From Streptomyces agglomeratus (GTDB lineage: Bacteria; Actinomycetota; Actinomycetes; Streptomycetales; Streptomycetaceae): a DNA stretch of 64,000 nucleotides. Below, in pieces: positions 60,510 through 64,000 of the stretch. The notes beneath the pieces were generated by a model. It searched no databases and was not told the DNA's origin. It saw nothing but the letters and a program-made list of their open reading frames with translations. Every line of letters starts with the position of its first letter. The stretch's first letter is position 1. The stretch covers positions 2,109,001 to 2,173,000 of the forward strand of contig NZ_MEHJ01000001.1 of the NCBI RefSeq assembly GCF_001746415.1. The letters run 5' to 3'. A program made the position numbers and the translations under genes.

Positions 60510-61190
60510 TCAGCCCTTCGCCGTCAGCTCCCTGAGCGCGACGTTGAGTTCGAGGACGTTCACCCGGGGCTCCCCCATGAAGCCGAGGGTCCGCCCCCGC
60601 ACGTGGTCCGCGACGAGCTGCTCGACCCGTTCGGTGTCGAGCCCGTTGCGCTCGGCGACCCGGTGCGCCTGGAGGGCGGCGTACTGCGGCGAGATGTACG
60701 GGTCGAGGCCGGAGCCGGAAGAGGTGACGGCCTCGGCCGGCACGTCCGCGGGGTCGATCCGGTGACCGGCCGTGGTGTTGTCCCTGACGACGGCGGCCTT
60801 CGCGTCACTGATCAGGGCGATCAGCTCCCGGCTGTCGGCGGAGCGGTTGGTCGCCCCCGAAAGGATGAGCTTGTACTGGGTGTTGACGCTGTTGGTGCCC
60901 AGCCCGTGGGACGGGCGGGGCTGGAACCACCTCAGATCGGGGCTCGGTGTCTCCTGGCCCTTCCTCAGCGGCAGGTCGTACCGCTGTCCGATCAGCGCGG
61001 AGCCGACGACCCTGCCCTCCGACGTCACCTCGGAGCCGTTCGCTCCGGCCGGGAAGAGGGCCTGCGCGGCGCCCGTCACGGCGAGGGGGTAGACGACGCC
61101 GCACGCGAGGGTGAGGACGAGCAGGGCGCGGAGGGCGGCGCCGAGAAGGCGGGCGGAGTCGCGCACGGAGTTGTTGGTCATTGACGTCAC
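60510..61190 (-). CDS. kdpC: KdpC subunit of the K+-transporting ATPase
   Basis: A 226-residue protein with one N-terminal membrane helix ([19 protein letters not shown]) and the KdpC signature GSALIGQ, then [20 protein letters not shown] and [21 protein letters not shown]. It stabilises the KdpFABC complex and supports K+ binding. The start overlaps the end of kdpB. Confidence 0.94.
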   Translation of the reverse strand: MTSMTNNSVRDSARLLGAALRALLVLTLACGVVYPLAVTGAAQALFPAGANGSEVTSEGRVVGSALIGQRYDLPLRKGQETPSPDLRWFQPRPSHGLGTNSVNTQYKLILSGATNRSADSRELIALISDAKAAVVRDNTTAGHRIDPADVPAEAVTSSGSGLDPYISPQYAALQAHRVAERNGLDTERVEQLVADHVRGRTLGFMGEPRVNVLELNVALRELTAKG

Positions 61191-63289
61191 CCGATGCCAG
61201 GAATGAGGGAGATGAGCAGGTCGATGATCTTGATGCCGGCGAACGGCGCGAGGAGCCCGCCCAGTCCGTAGAGGCCGAGATTGCGCCTGAGCATCCGGTC
61301 GGCGCTCATCGGCCGGTAGCGCACGCCCCGCAGGGCCAGCGGCACCAGCGCCACGATGACCAGCGCGTTGAAGACGACGGCCGACAGGATGGCTGACCTG
61401 GGCGACGACAGGTCCATGATGTTGAGCGTGTCCAGGCCCGGGTACACAGCGGCGAACATGGCCGGGACGATCGCGAAGTACTTCGCGACATCGTTGGCGA
61501 TCGAGAACGTCGTCAGTGCCCCGCGCGTGATGAGCAACTGCTTGCCGATCTCCACGATCTCGATCAGCTTCGTCGGGTCCGAGTCCAGGTCCACCATGTT
61601 CCCGGCCTCCTTGGCGGCCGAGGTCCCGGTGTTCATGGCCACCCCGACGTCCGCCTGAGCGAGCGCGGGGGCGTCGTTCGTGCCGTCACCCGTCATCGCG
61701 ACGAGCCTGCCGCCGGCCTGCTCACGCCGGATGAGCGCCATCTTGTCCTCGGGGGTGGCCTCGGCGAGGAAGTCGTCGACACCGGCCTCCTCGGCGACCG
61801 CCCTCGCGGTCAGCGGGTTGTCACCCGTGATCATGACCGTCCTGATGCCCATCCGGCGCAGCTCGTCGAACCGCTCCCGCATGCCCTCCTTGACGACGTC
61901 CTTGAGGTGCACGACGCCCAGGACCCGCGCGCCGCCGGCGTCCTCCAGAGCCACCAGCAGCGGCGTACCGCCGGCCCGTGCGATCCGGTCGGTGAGCGCC
62001 TGCGCGTCCTCGGCGACACGTCCGCCGCGCTCCTCGACCCAGGCGGCGACCGATCCGGCCGCGCCCTTGCGGACGGCGCGTCCGCCGGTGTCCACACCCG
62101 ACATCCGGGTGCGGGCGGTGAAGGGCACCCACACGGCGCCCGTGAGCTCGCCCGGGGACCGCTCGCCCAGGCCGTGCGTCTCCTTGGCGAGTACGACGAC
62201 GGAACGCCCTTCGGGGGTCTCGTCGGCCAGCGAGGAGAGCCGGGCCGCTTCCGCCAGTTCGGCCTCGGTGACGCCCGCCACCGGGACGAACGCGGTGGCC
62301 CGGCGGTCGCCGTGGGTGATGGTGCCGGTCTTGTCGAGCAGCAGGGTCGACACGTCGCCCGCCGCCTCGACGGCGCGTCCGGACATCGCCAGCACGTTGC
62401 GCTGTACGAGCCGGTCCATGCCCGCGATGCCGATGGCGGAGAGCAGCGCTCCGATCGTGGTCGGGATCAGGCAGACCAGCAGGGCGGTCAGTACGGTCGT
62501 CGACTGCCCGGCGCCGGCGTGGACGGCGAACGGCTGGAGGGTGACGATCGCGAGGAGGAAGGCGATCGTCAGCGAGGCGAGCAGGATGTTCAGCGCGATC
62601 TCGTTGGGGGTCTTCTGCCGGGCCGCGCCCTCCACCAGGCTGATCATCCGGTCGATGAAGGTCTCGCCGGGCTTCGTCGTGATCTTGATGACGACGCGGT
62701 CGGAGAGCACCTTGGTACCGCCGGTGACGGCCGAGCGGTCACCGCCGGACTCCCGGATGACGGGCGCCGACTCGCCGGTGACGGCCGACTCGTCGACCGA
62801 CGCGACGCCTTCGACGACGTCACCGTCGCCCGGGACGACGTCCCCCGCCTCGCAGACCACCAGGTCGCCGACGCGCAGGTCCGTGCCCGCCACCCGTTCC
62901 TCGGTACGGCCGCTCAGCCGTCGCGCCACCGTCCCGGTCTTCGCCCGGCGCAGGGTGTCGGCCTGCGCCTTGCCCCGCCCCTCGGCGACCGCCTCGGCGA
63001 GATTGGCGAACACCGTGGTCAGCCACAGCCAGGCGGCGATGGCCCAGCCGAACCAGTCGGCCGGGTCGGCGAAGGCGAAGGCGGTGGTCAGTACCGACCC
63101 CACCCACACCACGAACATCACAGGCGACTTGATCATCGCCCGTGGGTCGAGCTTCCTGACCGCGTCCGGGAAGGACCTGAGCAGTTGCCGGGGATCGAAG
63201 AGACCTCCGCCGACGCGTCCGCCCTCCCCCGGTTCGCGTCCGGTCGGCGCGTCCTGCCGCGGTGCGCGGGTCAAGGTACTGGTGCTCAT
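61187..63289 (-). CDS. kdpB: KdpB, catalytic P-type ATPase subunit
   Basis: A 700-residue P-type ATPase. Phosphorylation motif [18 protein letters not shown] loop ([10 protein letters not shown]), hinge [18 protein letters not shown] and the N-domain motif KGA are all present. It hydrolyses ATP to drive high-affinity K+ uptake with KdpA. The ATG at 63289 overlaps the kdpA stop by 4 bp. Confidence 0.95.
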   Translation of the reverse strand: MSTSTLTRAPRQDAPTGREPGEGGRVGGGLFDPRQLLRSFPDAVRKLDPRAMIKSPVMFVVWVGSVLTTAFAFADPADWFGWAIAAWLWLTTVFANLAEAVAEGRGKAQADTLRRAKTGTVARRLSGRTEERVAGTDLRVGDLVVCEAGDVVPGDGDVVEGVASVDESAVTGESAPVIRESGGDRSAVTGGTKVLSDRVVIKITTKPGETFIDRMISLVEGAARQKTPNEIALNILLASLTIAFLLAIVTLQPFAVHAGAGQSTTVLTALLVCLIPTTIGALLSAIGIAGMDRLVQRNVLAMSGRAVEAAGDVSTLLLDKTGTITHGDRRATAFVPVAGVTEAELAEAARLSSLADETPEGRSVVVLAKETHGLGERSPGELTGAVWVPFTARTRMSGVDTGGRAVRKGAAGSVAAWVEERGGRVAEDAQALTDRIARAGGTPLLVALEDAGGARVLGVVHLKDVVKEGMRERFDELRRMGIRTVMITGDNPLTARAVAEEAGVDDFLAEATPEDKMALIRREQAGGRLVAMTGDGTNDAPALAQADVGVAMNTGTSAAKEAGNMVDLDSDPTKLIEIVEIGKQLLITRGALTTFSIANDVAKYFAIVPAMFAAVYPGLDTLNIMDLSSPRSAILSAVVFNALVIVALVPLALRGVRYRPMSADRMLRRNLGLYGLGGLLAPFAGIKIIDLLISLIPGIG

Positions 63290-64000
63290 GACGCGAGCCC
63301 TTCGGCGAGCGGTCCCAGCGCGAGCGCCGGGAAGTAGGTCAGACCGGTGATGATCATGATTGTGCCGACCAGCAGCCCGCTGAAGAGCGGCTTCTCCGTA
63401 CGCAGAGTGCCCGCCGTCCGCGGCACCGGCCGCTGCTCCGCGAGCGAGCCCGCGAGCGCGAGGACGAACACCATGGGGAGGAAGCGGCCGAGCAGCATCA
63501 CGATGCCGAGGGTGCTGTTGAACCACTGGGTGTCGGAATTCAGGCCCGCGAAGGCGCTGCCGTTGTTGTTGGCGCCCGAGGTGTAGGCGTACAGAATCTC
63601 GGTGAAGCCGTGCGCCCCGGAGTTGGCCGTCGAATGGGCCGGGGTGTCCAGGGCCAGCGCCGCGGCGGTGAAGCAGAGCACCAGGGCCGGGGTGATCAGG
63701 ATGTAGCAGGCGGCGAACTTGATCTCGCGTACGCCGATCTTCTTGCCCAGGTACTCGGGCGTACGGCCGACCATCAGCCCGGCGAGGAACACCGCGACGA
63801 CCGCCATGACGAGCATGCCGTAGAGGCCGGAACCGACTCCGCCGGGCGCGATCTCGCCGAGCTGCATGCCGAGCAGGGTGATGCCGCCGCCGAAGCCGGT
63901 GTACGAGGAGTGGAAGGAGTTGACGGCGCCGGTCGAGGTGAGCGTGGTGGCGACCGCGAAGATCGACGAGCCGGCGATCCCGAAGCGGGTCTCCTTGCCT
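63286..64000 (-). CDS. kdpA: KdpA, K+-translocating subunit, N-terminal part outside window
   Basis: The frame is open from the right edge to 63286, so the 5' end is missing. The visible part contains [40 protein letters not shown], and several membrane segments, as in the K+-channel-like subunit KdpA. Coupled to kdpB by overlap. Confidence 0.93.
   Translation of the reverse strand, partial: GKETRFGIAGSSIFAVATTLTSTGAVNSFHSSYTGFGGGITLLGMQLGEIAPGGVGSGLYGMLVMAVVAVFLAGLMVGRTPEYLGKKIGVREIKFAACYILITPALVLCFTAAALALDTPAHSTANSGAHGFTEILYAYTSGANNNGSAFAGLNSDTQWFNSTLGIVMLLGRFLPMVFVLALAGSLAEQRPVPRTAGTLRTEKPLFSGLLVGTIMIITGLTYFPALALGPLAEGLAS

Overview
The window is chromosomal DNA of very high GC content with strong third-position GC bias, GTG/TTG starts and a syntenic potassium/RNA-methyltransferase block. 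It is almost certainly from a Streptomyces or a close relative.

Region 1 (about 0.9-37.6 kb) is a nonribosomal peptide cluster. Its gene content matches the quinomycin/echinomycin (quinoxaline bisintercalator) family. Two NRPS genes read C(starter)-A(Ser)-T-E-C-A(Ala/Gly)-T and C-A(Cys)-MT-T-C-A(Val)-MT-T-TE, giving D-Ser, Ala or Gly, N-Me-Cys, N-Me-Val. An aryl-AMP ligase would prime them. A Trp-derived chromophore set surrounds them: A-PCP didomain, P450, tryptophan 2,3-dioxygenase, kynurenine-monooxygenase-like flavoprotein, isopropylmalate-dehydrogenase-like enzyme and type II thioesterase. Left of these lie the likely disulfide oxidase, the SAM methyltransferase that could turn a disulfide into a thioacetal, a DrrAB-type exporter, a UvrA-like self-resistance protein and a tandem-HTH MerR-type regulator. 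A winged-helix regulator and an MbtH protein complete it. An erythromycin-esterase-like gene sits inside, and no recognisable kynurenine formamidase is visible.

Region 2 (37.6-49.6 kb) is accessory and rearranged. It starts with a 23-codon copy of the 3' end of an RNA methyltransferase gene whose intact homologue ends at 49662 in the same orientation. It contains a PP2C phosphatase, a hemolysin III protein, and a duplicated unit (41.7-43.4 and 43.57-45.6 kb). Each unit has a MerR-like regulator, a leader hairpin, a non-coding stretch rich in ACTGC repeats, a small ORF and a histidine-kinase-like ATPase. Copy 1 is decaying by frameshift and stop codons. A broken cold-shock gene lies at the junction. 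Then come a GvpU-like protein, an SCO5918-like protein, a CBS protein, a DEAD-box helicase and a cold-shock protein.

Region 3 (49.6-64 kb) is ordinary housekeeping: the RNA methyltransferase, then a potassium block with a KimA-like permease, two TrkA proteins, KdpE/KdpD, KdpC/B and partial KdpA. A DUF3159 protein, an OB-fold protein and an orphan ABC ATPase lie among them.
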